A program made the translations under genes and the position numbers. From Opitutaceae bacterium EW11 (GTDB lineage: Bacteria; Verrucomicrobiota; Verrucomicrobiia; Opitutales; Opitutaceae), in contig QAYY01000002.1 of the NCBI GenBank assembly GCA_003054665.1, forward strand, positions 372,001 through 436,000: a stretch of 64,000 nucleotides of DNA, in the 5' to 3' direction. Numbering within the stretch: position 1 is the stretch's first letter; every line of letters begins with the position of its first letter. Under the pieces are notes generated by a model. The model was not told the origin of the DNA. It did no database searches and saw only the letters and a list, made by a program, of their open reading frames with translations. Below are positions 26,180-33,727 of this stretch, piece by piece.

Positions 26180-26210
26180 GGACGCGGCAGCTTCGGGTGG
26201 GGGCGCGGTT

Positions 26211-26759
26211 CTAGATCTTGCCCATGCTGAGTCCCACGACGAGCGAGCCGATCGGCTTGCCGTCCTTCAGGACCGGGACGGAAACCTGCAGCTGCTGCAG
26301 GCCGGTGGATTCGTCGATCGCGACGGCGCCCTGCCACGGTTTTCCGAGCATCGGATCTTCGTGTTTCGGCATGCCGGCGTGCGACCAGTTTGAAGGCTTG
26401 GCGAGGAAGGCGACCTTGAGGCCCTTGGCGTCGGAGACAAACGCCTCCGTGGACCAGTCGGCCTTCTTCGCCTTCAGGGCGACTCCGGCTTCGTTTTTCG
26501 TGAAGCTGCGGACAAACGGATCGAGCAGGCTCAGGGCTTTCCATTTTTCCTGGGTCATGTCGGCCTGGTCGGTGGGTAGCTGGGCGTTGTGAGCCGCGAC
26601 GGCGGCGACGATCGCGGGATCGGCGGCCCACGTCTTGATTTCGGCGATCTTGGCGTTGACCTTGGCCTGCACGGCGGGATCGAGATCGGCGGCGTGGGCG
26701 GAGAAGGCGGCGGCAGCGAACGCGAGGAGAAATCCTCGCAGAAACAGGGAGCTTTTCAT
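26211..26759 (-). CDS. secreted single PDC/Cache-type sensor protein
   Basis: Exported protein of 182 residues with a clear signal peptide (residues 1-23, ending SAHA) and no transmembrane anchor or output domain. The mature part is a PDC/Cache-like fold: an N-terminal helix ([25 protein letters not shown]), then strands carrying KGLKVAFL and [25 protein letters not shown], the last being the typical PDC closing strand pair. It sits between porin and chemoreceptor genes with 31-base gaps, so it may be a periplasmic ligand sensor for the receptor. This is inference. Confidence 0.75.
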   Translation of the reverse strand: MKSSLFLRGFLLAFAAAAFSAHAADLDPAVQAKVNAKIAEIKTWAADPAIVAAVAAHNAQLPTDQADMTQEKWKALSLLDPFVRSFTKNEAGVALKAKKADWSTEAFVSDAKGLKVAFLAKPSNWSHAGMPKHEDPMLGKPWQGAVAIDESTGLQQLQVSVPVLKDGKPIGSLVVGLSMGKI

Positions 26760-26790
26760 GGGAGGAGCGGAATAGAGATTTCGGGACGGA

Positions 26791-27957
26791 TCAGAAGATC
26801 ACCTGGAGCCGCGCGAGCAGGCGCTCCTGGTTGCTCTTCGAGTTGGGCGGATCGCCGATGAGGTAATTGAGCGAGAGTTTCAGGTCGTCGCCCTTGATGA
26901 AGTAGTTCACGCCCAGGACAACCATGTCGGTGCGATCGTTGTTCGCGATGTCGCTGGGATCGTACGTCTCGTAACGCGCCAGCGCCTGCCAGCGGTTGGG
27001 CACGAGGAAATACGAGCCCATGACCGACCAGCCGCGGGCGTCGTAGTCCGCGCCCGTGTCGCGATTGAACTGGGTCTGGAGCAGCTCCGCGTCGAGTTCG
27101 GCTCCGGCGAACGACACCTGTGCGTCGATGCCCTCGCCGCGCCGGCGGCCGGTGAACGACCCGGTGTCGCGCGTCGTGAAGGCGTTCGCACCCACGGAGA
27201 CCTTCACCTCCTTGTTGTCGAAAACGACGCCGGAGACTCGGCCGATGTAGGCGAACTGCTCGTTGTCGTTGTAGGCGTTGTTGGCGGCGAGGCCGTTGGT
27301 GATTGCGGCGGCGTAGCTGAGCTTCTTGTCGAAGAAATCGCCGGCCACCATCGCGCCGGTCTGCCGGCCCATCGTGAGCGAGTCGCTCGCCAGCGAACGC
27401 TCGATCGAGATGGTCTTCGTCTCGCTGATCAACTGCTCGTAGCCGTAGGGCGTCTTGAACTGGCCGACGGTGAGGTTGGCCGCGGGATTCGCTTTCCAGG
27501 TGACGTACACGTCGGTCGCCTGCACGCGGTAGCTGGCGTTGGAGGCGAGCGAGTTGTTTCCGACGTCGGCCTGCAGCATGAAGTCGACGTTTTCCTTGAA
27601 CGAGCCCTTCACGCCGAGGCGGACCTTGCGGAGGAAAAAGCGATCGTTCTCGGGAAACCGGCTGTCGGCCGGTTCGCCCATTTCGGCGTTGATGTGGAAG
27701 TATCCGCCGAGGGCAAACTTGGTTTCCTTGCCCTGCGGCACGACGTTGACGGCGGGAGGTTTGCTTTTTGCGTCCGTTGCCGGGAGCTGCTGACGCAGCA
27801 CCTGGTTTTCCTTGCGGAGCGATTCGACCTGATTCTCGAGGGCCTTCACGCGTTCAGCGAGGGCGTCGAGTTCGGGGGATTCTGCGAGCGCGATGGGCGC
27901 GAGTACCGAGATAGCGGATACCAAAAGAAATCCGCGCACGGGCAAAGCACGGTTCAT
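26791..27957 (-). CDS. phosphate-selective porin O/P-type outer-membrane protein
   Basis: Outer-membrane porin of 388 residues. A signal peptide (MNRALPVRGFLLVSAISVLAPIALA) is followed by a heptad coiled coil (about 30-60, LDALAERVKALENQVESLRKENQVLRQQL), typical of trimeric porins of this family. A beta-barrel with alternating strands follows, ending in the aromatic C-terminus LARLQVIF. The substrate is unknown; the family includes phosphate/pyrophosphate-selective OprP and OprO but also general anion porins. The internal ATG at 27957 was chosen because it begins the signal peptide; the much longer open frame upstream is antisense to the GH3 gene. Confidence 0.85.
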   Translation of the reverse strand: MNRALPVRGFLLVSAISVLAPIALAESPELDALAERVKALENQVESLRKENQVLRQQLPATDAKSKPPAVNVVPQGKETKFALGGYFHINAEMGEPADSRFPENDRFFLRKVRLGVKGSFKENVDFMLQADVGNNSLASNASYRVQATDVYVTWKANPAANLTVGQFKTPYGYEQLISETKTISIERSLASDSLTMGRQTGAMVAGDFFDKKLSYAAAITNGLAANNAYNDNEQFAYIGRVSGVVFDNKEVKVSVGANAFTTRDTGSFTGRRRGEGIDAQVSFAGAELDAELLQTQFNRDTGADYDARGWSVMGSYFLVPNRWQALARYETYDPSDIANNDRTDMVVLGVNYFIKGDDLKLSLNYLIGDPPNSKSNQERLLARLQVIF

Positions 27958-28329
27958 GGCGGGTGTAGTTGCCGGATCGGCACACTCGGGGCCGGCCGGC
28001 GGGGTTTTCGTTCGTTCGAAGACTGGCTTCTGAAAACAATCGGCTGAAAACATGAATACTGTACTGCCGCCCGCTTTATTTGGCGATTTTCTTCCTAAGA
28101 ATTTTTCCGCCTGGGATTTGCACCTGCCGCTTTGAGGCGACTCCGTGGAAGCGTTCGGGGGTAAACGCCGTCGGCTGCGTTTGAGGCCGGCTCGAGATTC
28201 CGCGGGATTCTCCGGCGCACGGATGCGAGAGGCGCGGCGTTTTTTCCAACGCGCCCTAACGAGCGAAACGACTCCGGGGCAATCGGGTTTGCGCCGTTGG
28301 AGCGGCGGAGCCCAAGGTGGTGGGATCGC
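27958..28329. promoter_or_regulatory. divergent intergenic region (porin / GH3)
   Basis: 372 bases between the divergent porin and GH3 genes. A markedly AT-richer core (about 28020-28120, with TGAAAACATGAATACTG and GCGATTTTCTTCCTAAG) contrasts with the flanking GC-rich DNA and probably contains promoters for both directions. Individual -35/-10 boxes could not be assigned with confidence. No small gene was seen. Confidence 0.55.
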
Positions 28330-30588
28330 ATGAAGCACTCCCTCGGTTTTTTTCGCCTGCTGGCCGCCACCGCTGCAGCCGTCGTTTACCTCTCCAACTC
28401 CCCCTGGCTTCACGCTGACGAGCGTCGTCCGGCCTACTTCGACGCGTCGCTTCCCATCGAGGAGCGGATCGACGATCTGCTCCCGCGCCTGAGCTTGGAG
28501 GAGAAGATCGGGCTGGTGCACGCGAACGGGAAATTCCGGGCCGGCGGCGTCGAGCGCCTGGGCGTGCCGTACCTCTGGACGGCCGACGGGCCGCAGGGCG
28601 TGCGCGAGGAGGTGAAGGTCGATTCGTGGGAGCCCGCGGGATGGACGTCCGACTACGCCACGGCGATGCCGGCCGGGATCGGGCTGGCGGCGACCTGGGA
28701 CACGAACCTCGCCGAAGCCTATGGCCGGGTGATCGGAGAGGAAGCGCGGGCGAGAAACAAACACGTGATGCTCGGGCCGGCGGTGAACATCGTGCGCACT
28801 CCGATCTGCGGCCGAAACTACGACTACTTCGGAGAAGACCCGTGGCTGGCGGCGCGCCTGGCGGTGGCCTACGTGAAGGGCATGCAGGCCGAGCAGACGA
28901 TCGCCTGCATCAAACACTTCGCGGCAAACAATCAGGAGCGGTTCCGGGGAACGATCGACGTCGACGTGGACGAGCGGGCCCTGAGGGAAATCTATCTCCC
29001 CGCCTTCGAATACGCGGTGCGGGAGGGCGGCGCGCTCTCGATCATGGGCGCGTACAACAAGCTTCGCGGCGAATACTGCTGCCACAACGGTTACCTCCTG
29101 AACGACGTGCTCAAGGGCGAGTGGGGCTTCCGCGGCGCGGTGATTTCCGACTGGGGCGGCACGCACGACACGCGGGAGGCGGCGCTCAAGGGGCTCGATC
29201 TCGAGATGGGCACGCGGAAGCCGTACGAGGAGTATTACCTCGCCCGGCCGTTCCAGGAACTGCTGCAGAACGGCGAGGTGCCGATGTCGGTGCTGGACGA
29301 CAAGGTGCGGCGCAACCTGCGGATGCTTTTCGCCAGCGGGGCCTTCGACGGGCGCCGTCCTGGATCCATCAATACGCCGGAGCATCGCGAGACCGCCCGG
29401 CGCGTCGCGGCGGAGGGCATCGTCCTCCTGAAAAACGAAGGCGGACTTCTCCCGCTCGACCCGGCCAAGGTGGGCACGATCGCGGTGATCGGAGAAAACG
29501 CCGTGCGCCGGTTCGCCGCGGGAGGAAACGCCGCGGGCGTGAAGGCGTTCCGCGAGATGACCTCGCTCGAGGGTATCACGGCGCGAGCCGGAGCGCAGGC
29601 GAACGTCCTCTATTCGCGCGGTTATGCCCAGCGGGAGCAGTTCCGCGGCGGGCCGCGCGACGTCGCCGGCGTGCAGGGCGGGGGGCTCCGCGAAGTTTCG
29701 GACGAGGAAGCCAGGGCTCTCGCCGATCGCGCCGTGCAGGCCGCGAAAGAAGCCGACGTCGTGATTTTTATCGGCGGGCTGACGCATCGGCCCGGTGCGG
29801 ATGACGAAGGCGTGGATCGAGCCGACCTAAAACTCCCCGAGCCTCAGGACGAATTGATCATGAGAATCGTCGCCGCGAACCCGAGAACCGCCGTGGTGCT
29901 CATCGCCGGGTCTCCGGTGACGATGGAGCCCTGGCTCTCGGAGGTCCCCGCGGTCCTGGATGCATGGTATGGAGGCTCCGAGGCGGGCAGCGCCCTCGCG
30001 TCGGTCCTGTTCGGCGACGTTAACCCGTCCGGAAAACTTCCCTGCACCTTTCCGAAGTCGCTGGCCGATTCACCGGCGCACCGCGGCGGAGCGCGCACCT
30101 ACCCGGGAGAAAACGGCGTGGTACATTACGACGAGGGGGTGCTCGTCGGCTACCGGTGGTTCGACACGAAGAAGATCGAGCCGCTGTTCCCATTCGGCTT
30201 CGGCCTCAGCTACACGACCTTCTCGTACGCAAACCTGCGCCTCGCTCCCGCAGCCGACTCGGCCGGCCGGGTGATCGTCGAATGCGACGTGACCAACACG
30301 GGATCCCGCGCCGGCTCCGAGGTCGTCCAGTGTTATGTGCGCGACGGTCATGCGCCGGTGCTCCGCCCCGAGAAGGAGCTGAAGGCGTTCGCCAAGGTGC
30401 AGCTCGCGCCAGGCGAAACCAAGACGGTGAGCCTCGAACTTGGGCCACGCGCGTTCGCCTACTATGCGCCCGACCGGCACCGCTGGGTCGCGGAACGCGG
30501 CACGTTCCAGATTCTCGTGGGCGCGGATTCCCGCGACCTCCGGCTTGCCGGCGACTATACGCTCCCGGCGACCGTCATCGCGGAGTGA
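28330..30588 (+). CDS. secreted GH3 beta-glucosidase-type glycosidase
   Basis: Exported family 3 glycoside hydrolase of 752 residues. The signal-like N-terminus (MKHSLGFFRLLAATAAAVVYLSNSPW) is followed by the GH3 N-terminal barrel, with catalytic nucleophile Asp274 in AVISDWGGTHD, and the C-terminal alpha/beta sandwich (ETARRVAAEGIVLLKNEGGLLPL). A fibronectin III-like domain (about 640-735) ends in the conserved PDRHRWVAERGTFQILVGADSRDL. It likely releases glucose or xylose from oligosaccharides; the exact specificity cannot be read. The ATG at 28330 begins the signal peptide. Confidence 0.93.
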   Translation: MKHSLGFFRLLAATAAAVVYLSNSPWLHADERRPAYFDASLPIEERIDDLLPRLSLEEKIGLVHANGKFRAGGVERLGVPYLWTADGPQGVREEVKVDSWEPAGWTSDYATAMPAGIGLAATWDTNLAEAYGRVIGEEARARNKHVMLGPAVNIVRTPICGRNYDYFGEDPWLAARLAVAYVKGMQAEQTIACIKHFAANNQERFRGTIDVDVDERALREIYLPAFEYAVREGGALSIMGAYNKLRGEYCCHNGYLLNDVLKGEWGFRGAVISDWGGTHDTREAALKGLDLEMGTRKPYEEYYLARPFQELLQNGEVPMSVLDDKVRRNLRMLFASGAFDGRRPGSINTPEHRETARRVAAEGIVLLKNEGGLLPLDPAKVGTIAVIGENAVRRFAAGGNAAGVKAFREMTSLEGITARAGAQANVLYSRGYAQREQFRGGPRDVAGVQGGGLREVSDEEARALADRAVQAAKEADVVIFIGGLTHRPGADDEGVDRADLKLPEPQDELIMRIVAANPRTAVVLIAGSPVTMEPWLSEVPAVLDAWYGGSEAGSALASVLFGDVNPSGKLPCTFPKSLADSPAHRGGARTYPGENGVVHYDEGVLVGYRWFDTKKIEPLFPFGFGLSYTTFSYANLRLAPAADSAGRVIVECDVTNTGSRAGSEVVQCYVRDGHAPVLRPEKELKAFAKVQLAPGETKTVSLELGPRAFAYYAPDRHRWVAERGTFQILVGADSRDLRLAGDYTLPATVIAE

Positions 30589-30729
30589 TTCCCCGCACGG
30601 CCAGCTGCGGCGCACCGAGGCGCGCCGCACTCCCGTGATCGTCCCTGTGTATTCGGCGTCCCGCGACGCGGCCTGCGGCTGCGGCGGGAACGCGAAGGGC
30701 TGGGCCCGGCTCACCCGCTGTTGCCCAGT

Positions 30730-30751
30730 GGGACGCACCGAGCTGCGTCCC
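30730..30751. other. perfect hairpin between GH3 and mmcQ-like genes
   Basis: Arms GGGACGCA and TGCGTCCC (8 of 8) flank a six-base loop CCGAGC in the 200-base gap after the GH3 gene. It may act as a terminator or processing site for GH3, but only a short CTCTT follows. Confidence 0.4.
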
Positions 30752-30788
30752 TCTTGCCCGGCTGCCGGACCTGGGTTTGTTTGCGTCC

Positions 30789-31160
30789 ATGCAACTGCCC
30801 GCACTTCGCGACTGCGCGCTTTCGTTTCCGCAGACGACCTGGGTCAAACAATGGGGCGAGTGCCTCGTCTACAAAGTCGCCGGCAAGGTCTTCATGATCG
30901 TCAGCCTGGACGGGCAGACGATCGACGGCATCAGCCTGAAGTGCACGCCGGAGGAGTTCGACGAGATCACGGAGATCGACGGCATTACCCAGGCGCCCTA
31001 TTGCGCGAAACGCCTCTGGTTCCGTGTCGGCGATCTTTCGGCGCTATCGGACTCCGAACTGAAACGCCGGATACGCCGCAGCTATGATCTCGTCGTGGAG
31101 AAACTGCCCAAGAAGGTCCAGGCGCCGCTGAAACAGGCGCTCCTGGAACAGTCCAAGTAG
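30789..31160 (+). CDS. MmcQ/YjbR family protein
   Basis: Small cytoplasmic protein of 123 residues with the CyaY-like MmcQ/YjbR fold: LRDCALSFPQTTWVKQWGECLVYKVAGKVFMIVSLDG near the N-terminus and LKCTPEEFDEITEIDGITQAPYCAKRLWFRV in the middle. The family's molecular role is not settled. A strong terminator follows 20 bases after the stop. Codon 1 was placed at the internal ATG, which gives the usual length of about 120. Confidence 0.9.
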   Translation: MQLPALRDCALSFPQTTWVKQWGECLVYKVAGKVFMIVSLDGQTIDGISLKCTPEEFDEITEIDGITQAPYCAKRLWFRVGDLSALSDSELKRRIRRSYDLVVEKLPKKVQAPLKQALLEQSK

Positions 31161-31179
31161 CGCGGAAGATTCCTCCGGA

Positions 31180-31208
31180 GGGTCAGGCCCGGGGCCCGAC
31201 CCTTTTTT
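31180..31208 (+). terminator. rho-independent terminator after mmcQ-like gene
   Basis: GGGTC and GACCC arms with an internal GGCC/GGCC stem are followed by TTTTTT, 20 bases after the stop of the mmcQ-like gene. This is a textbook intrinsic terminator on the plus strand. Here it also separates that gene from the convergent YchJ-like gene. Confidence 0.85.
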
Positions 31209-31297
31209 CGGAGGCCCACCGCATCACCGCCCGAACGCGCGAAGTCCTTCGTCGCGGCGACGGCCCGGGAACAACGGAGGTGAGCGGCGACGTCGGC

Positions 31298-31786
31298 TCA
31301 GGCCGCGCCGCAGCACTTCTTGTATTTCTTGCCGCTGCCGCAGGGACACGGGTCGTTGCGCCCGACCTTCGGCTTCTCGTAGCGGACCGTTTCGCCCTTC
31401 GGCGCCACTTGTCCGGCATAAACCCATTTGCCCTCCTCGCGGGAGAAGAGCGCGGTCTCGAGGTGCTCGTGCTCCTGGCCGCCGGAGCGAAACCGGGCGG
31501 AAAACTCCACGAGGCCTTCCTGGTCGTCCGCTCCGCCTTTCTCCGTGCGGAGGATTTTCAGGCCGAGCCACTCCGAGTCCTTCGACCAGCGCTGGGCCTG
31601 CTCGGGCGAGTAGTCCTTGCGCTGCTCCGCCGAGAGGGATTTTCCGAGGTGCTCGAAACCGCCCTTCACGTAGGCGGAATAACGCGAACGCATCAGCGCT
31701 TCCGCCGTGGGGGCCGGAGCGCCGGCGATGATCGGTTCGCAGCAGGTTTCGAAGGAACGGCCGGAGCCGCAGGGACAATCACTCAT
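31298..31786 (-). CDS. ychJ: YchJ family protein with two SEC-C zinc motifs
   Basis: Cytoplasmic protein of 162 residues (YchJ about 152). A SEC-C-type cysteine motif opens the protein ([13 protein letters not shown], residues 4-16) and another closes it ([15 protein letters not shown]). A cystatin-like NTF2-type region between them carries [18 protein letters not shown]. The molecular role of the family is unclear. The start MSDCPCGSG was chosen over an upstream in-frame ATG because it gives the family N-terminus. Confidence 0.93.
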   Translation of the reverse strand: MSDCPCGSGRSFETCCEPIIAGAPAPTAEALMRSRYSAYVKGGFEHLGKSLSAEQRKDYSPEQAQRWSKDSEWLGLKILRTEKGGADDQEGLVEFSARFRSGGQEHEHLETALFSREEGKWVYAGQVAPKGETVRYEKPKVGRNDPCPCGSGKKYKKCCGAA

Positions 31787-31840
31787 GCCAGACGTTATCG
31801 AATGCGCCGCCCCGTCCGGCAAGAACACAAGCGCCGATCT

Positions 31841-32341
31841 CTACAGCGGTTTTTCAAGAAACACATCGGCCCGGTTGAACGGTGACGGCGTGCTCGGCGT
31901 GTAGGGCGTGAACCCGAGCTGTTCATAGAGGTTGAGGGCCGGCTTCAGTCGGCTGTTGGTCTCGATCAGGATGCGCCGGCCGCCTTTCGCTCGGGCATGG
32001 TCGATTACCGTTTCGCAGAGCCGGCGGGCGATGCCGCGGCCCTGAAATTCGGGGGCGACGGCGAGTTTGGCCAGTTCCCACTCCGCAGGGCCGAGGGATT
32101 GCGCCGCGCAGGTCCCGACGATCTGGCCGTCCGCCTTGGCAAAGAAGACTTCGCCGCCCGGCTCGATCAGCGCCGCGCGAGGATTGCGGAAGAGCGCTTC
32201 ATCCGTCGGCTCGACCTGGAAATACGCCTCGATCCAGGTGCGGTTGAGACGCTCAAACGCCGGCGCGAGGTCGTCGGAATAGGAAAGAATCTCGAGAGAC
32301 TGCACAGGTTGACACGAAGGTGCCGGACTGTGCCGCGTCAA
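31841..32341 (-). CDS. GNAT family N-acetyltransferase
   Basis: Acetyltransferase of 166 residues. The acetyl-CoA loop VAPEFQGRGIARRLCETVIDHARAKG (motif A, Q/RxxGxG/A) is present near residue 92-118, with a C-terminal LNLYEQLGFTPY. The substrate cannot be inferred. It lies 54 bases from the ychJ-like gene on the same strand. Confidence 0.9.
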   Translation of the reverse strand: MTRHSPAPSCQPVQSLEILSYSDDLAPAFERLNRTWIEAYFQVEPTDEALFRNPRAALIEPGGEVFFAKADGQIVGTCAAQSLGPAEWELAKLAVAPEFQGRGIARRLCETVIDHARAKGGRRILIETNSRLKPALNLYEQLGFTPYTPSTPSPFNRADVFLEKPL

Positions 32342-32559
32342 CGGTCCCGTTTGCCTTCAGCGGGGCACGTTCCTGAGTCTGCCGGCCGCCGACCAAAACG
32401 TTTTTTTGCCCCTTGTTCGGGAAGCGCGCTTGCGGGTGGGTCGGCGCGTCCCTGCGACGACATGGCCATCGCCTGCACTTAACCCATTTCCCCGTCGACG
32501 TCTCCTCCGGTTCTGGAGTTCAGCGGCATCGCGTCCGGACGTCGCCCGTCTCTCCTGCG
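32342..32559. other. intergenic region with dispersed repeat
   Basis: 218 bases between the GNAT gene and the epimerase gene, both minus strand. It contains one complete copy of the dispersed repeat (32427-32461) and no convincing gene. Confidence 0.7.
32427..32461 (+). repeat. dispersed ~35-bp repeat, copy 2
   Basis: Starts CGCTTGCGGGTGGGTCGGCG and ends GTCCCTGCGACGAC, apparently identical to copy 1 but on the opposite strand. Confidence 0.85.
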
Positions 32560-33543
32560 TCAGTCGACCGGATACGGTCCGTCGGCGAACACTTGGGCGT
32601 GGTAGCCCTTGGAACCGACGGCGCGGGCCAGCGCGCTGCGGGAATCGCCGTCCGCTTCCAGCCGGGCGAGGATGCTGCGGAAATCGTGGCGCGGCTCCCA
32701 GCCGAGTTCGCGCCGGGCTCGCTCGTTGACGTACACCCGATCGATCTCGGAAAACATCTTCCAGCCGCGACGGGCGTATTCGGCTTCGTATTCCGGCGCG
32801 TGCCGGCGCACGACCGCGGGCGCGTCGCGGCGCAGTTCGGCGAGGTCGTCGCGGGTGAACGGCGAGGTGGCGCTCACGATGTATTTGGCGAAGCCGATCG
32901 CAGGCGCGCGTTCCGCGGCCAGCAACTCGGCGCTCACGACGTCCTCGATGTCCACGCGGCGGTAGAGGTATTCGTTCACCTTGGCGTTTTCGTCCGGATA
33001 CGACTCCCGCGTCTGGCGGTTGTCGTCTTCCTCCGGGAAAAATCGCGAGGTGCGGAGCACGATGCAGGGAAGCCGATGTTTGCGGTGCACGATCTGGCAG
33101 AGATCCTCCGCCGCGCTTTTGGTCGCGCCGTAGATGTTTTTCGGCACCGGAGGCACGTCCTCCGTGACCCACGCCGCCGGCGCGCCGGGAGGCGGCACCA
33201 GGGCGGAACCGAAGGCGCTGGTCGTGCTCGTGAAGACGAACGAGCGGACGCCGAACTCCACCGCCGCTTCGAGCAGCGCGAGAGTGCCGCTGATGTTGGT
33301 ATCCACGAATTCCTGGCGACGGTGGGTGGCGACGTGCGGTTTGTGCAGCGTCGCCGCGTGAAAGACCGTTTCGACCCCGCGCATGCAGCCGTCGACCAGC
33401 TCGCGATTCGCGACCGACCCGACGACGGAGGTGTACGGGGAGGGGAGGATGTCGATGCCGACGACCTCCTTGCCCTGCTCGCGCAGCGTCCGCACGAGCG
33501 CTTCACCCAGATGCCCCGAACTCCCTGTGACCAATACTTTCAT
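32560..33543 (-). CDS. NAD-dependent epimerase/dehydratase (extended SDR)
   Basis: Nucleotide-sugar epimerase/dehydratase-type enzyme of 327 residues. The Rossmann dinucleotide motif GSSGHLGEAL opens the protein. The catalytic YGATK (Tyr-x3-Lys, about residue 139) and an upstream Ser/Thr patch (TSTTSAFG) are present. C-terminal sequence (RRELGWEPRHDFRSIL) is typical of extended SDRs that act on UDP- or dTDP-sugars. Substrate is uncertain. It is divergent from the CHAT gene, sharing a 184-base region with it. Confidence 0.9.
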   Translation of the reverse strand: MKVLVTGSSGHLGEALVRTLREQGKEVVGIDILPSPYTSVVGSVANRELVDGCMRGVETVFHAATLHKPHVATHRRQEFVDTNISGTLALLEAAVEFGVRSFVFTSTTSAFGSALVPPPGAPAAWVTEDVPPVPKNIYGATKSAAEDLCQIVHRKHRLPCIVLRTSRFFPEEDDNRQTRESYPDENAKVNEYLYRRVDIEDVVSAELLAAERAPAIGFAKYIVSATSPFTRDDLAELRRDAPAVVRRHAPEYEAEYARRGWKMFSEIDRVYVNERARRELGWEPRHDFRSILARLEADGDSRSALARAVGSKGYHAQVFADGPYPVD

Positions 33544-33616
33544 CCCCTCAGCGATTCACGAGCGCCGACCGCCGAGCAAGCCGAAGTTTTTCCCCCGCCA
33601 GCGGCGACGGAATGCA

Positions 33617-33641
33617 GAGTTGCGCCCGATGTGCGCAACTC
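33617..33641. promoter_or_regulatory. perfect inverted repeat in the epimerase/CHAT divergent region
   Basis: Arms GAGTTGCGC and GCGCAACTC (9 of 9) are separated by seven bases. The repeat lies 86 bases upstream of the CHAT ATG and 74 bases upstream of the epimerase ATG. It is suited to be an operator for a dimeric regulator or a hairpin. No regulator gene is encoded in the cassette. Confidence 0.5.
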
Positions 33642-33727
33642 GTCCCTGGCACCCTTGACCCACCCCTGTCGAAGGCGCAGTTTCCGAGGCCGGAGCGGTG
33701 GGCTCAGGTTCAAGCGAAAGGGTCCGA

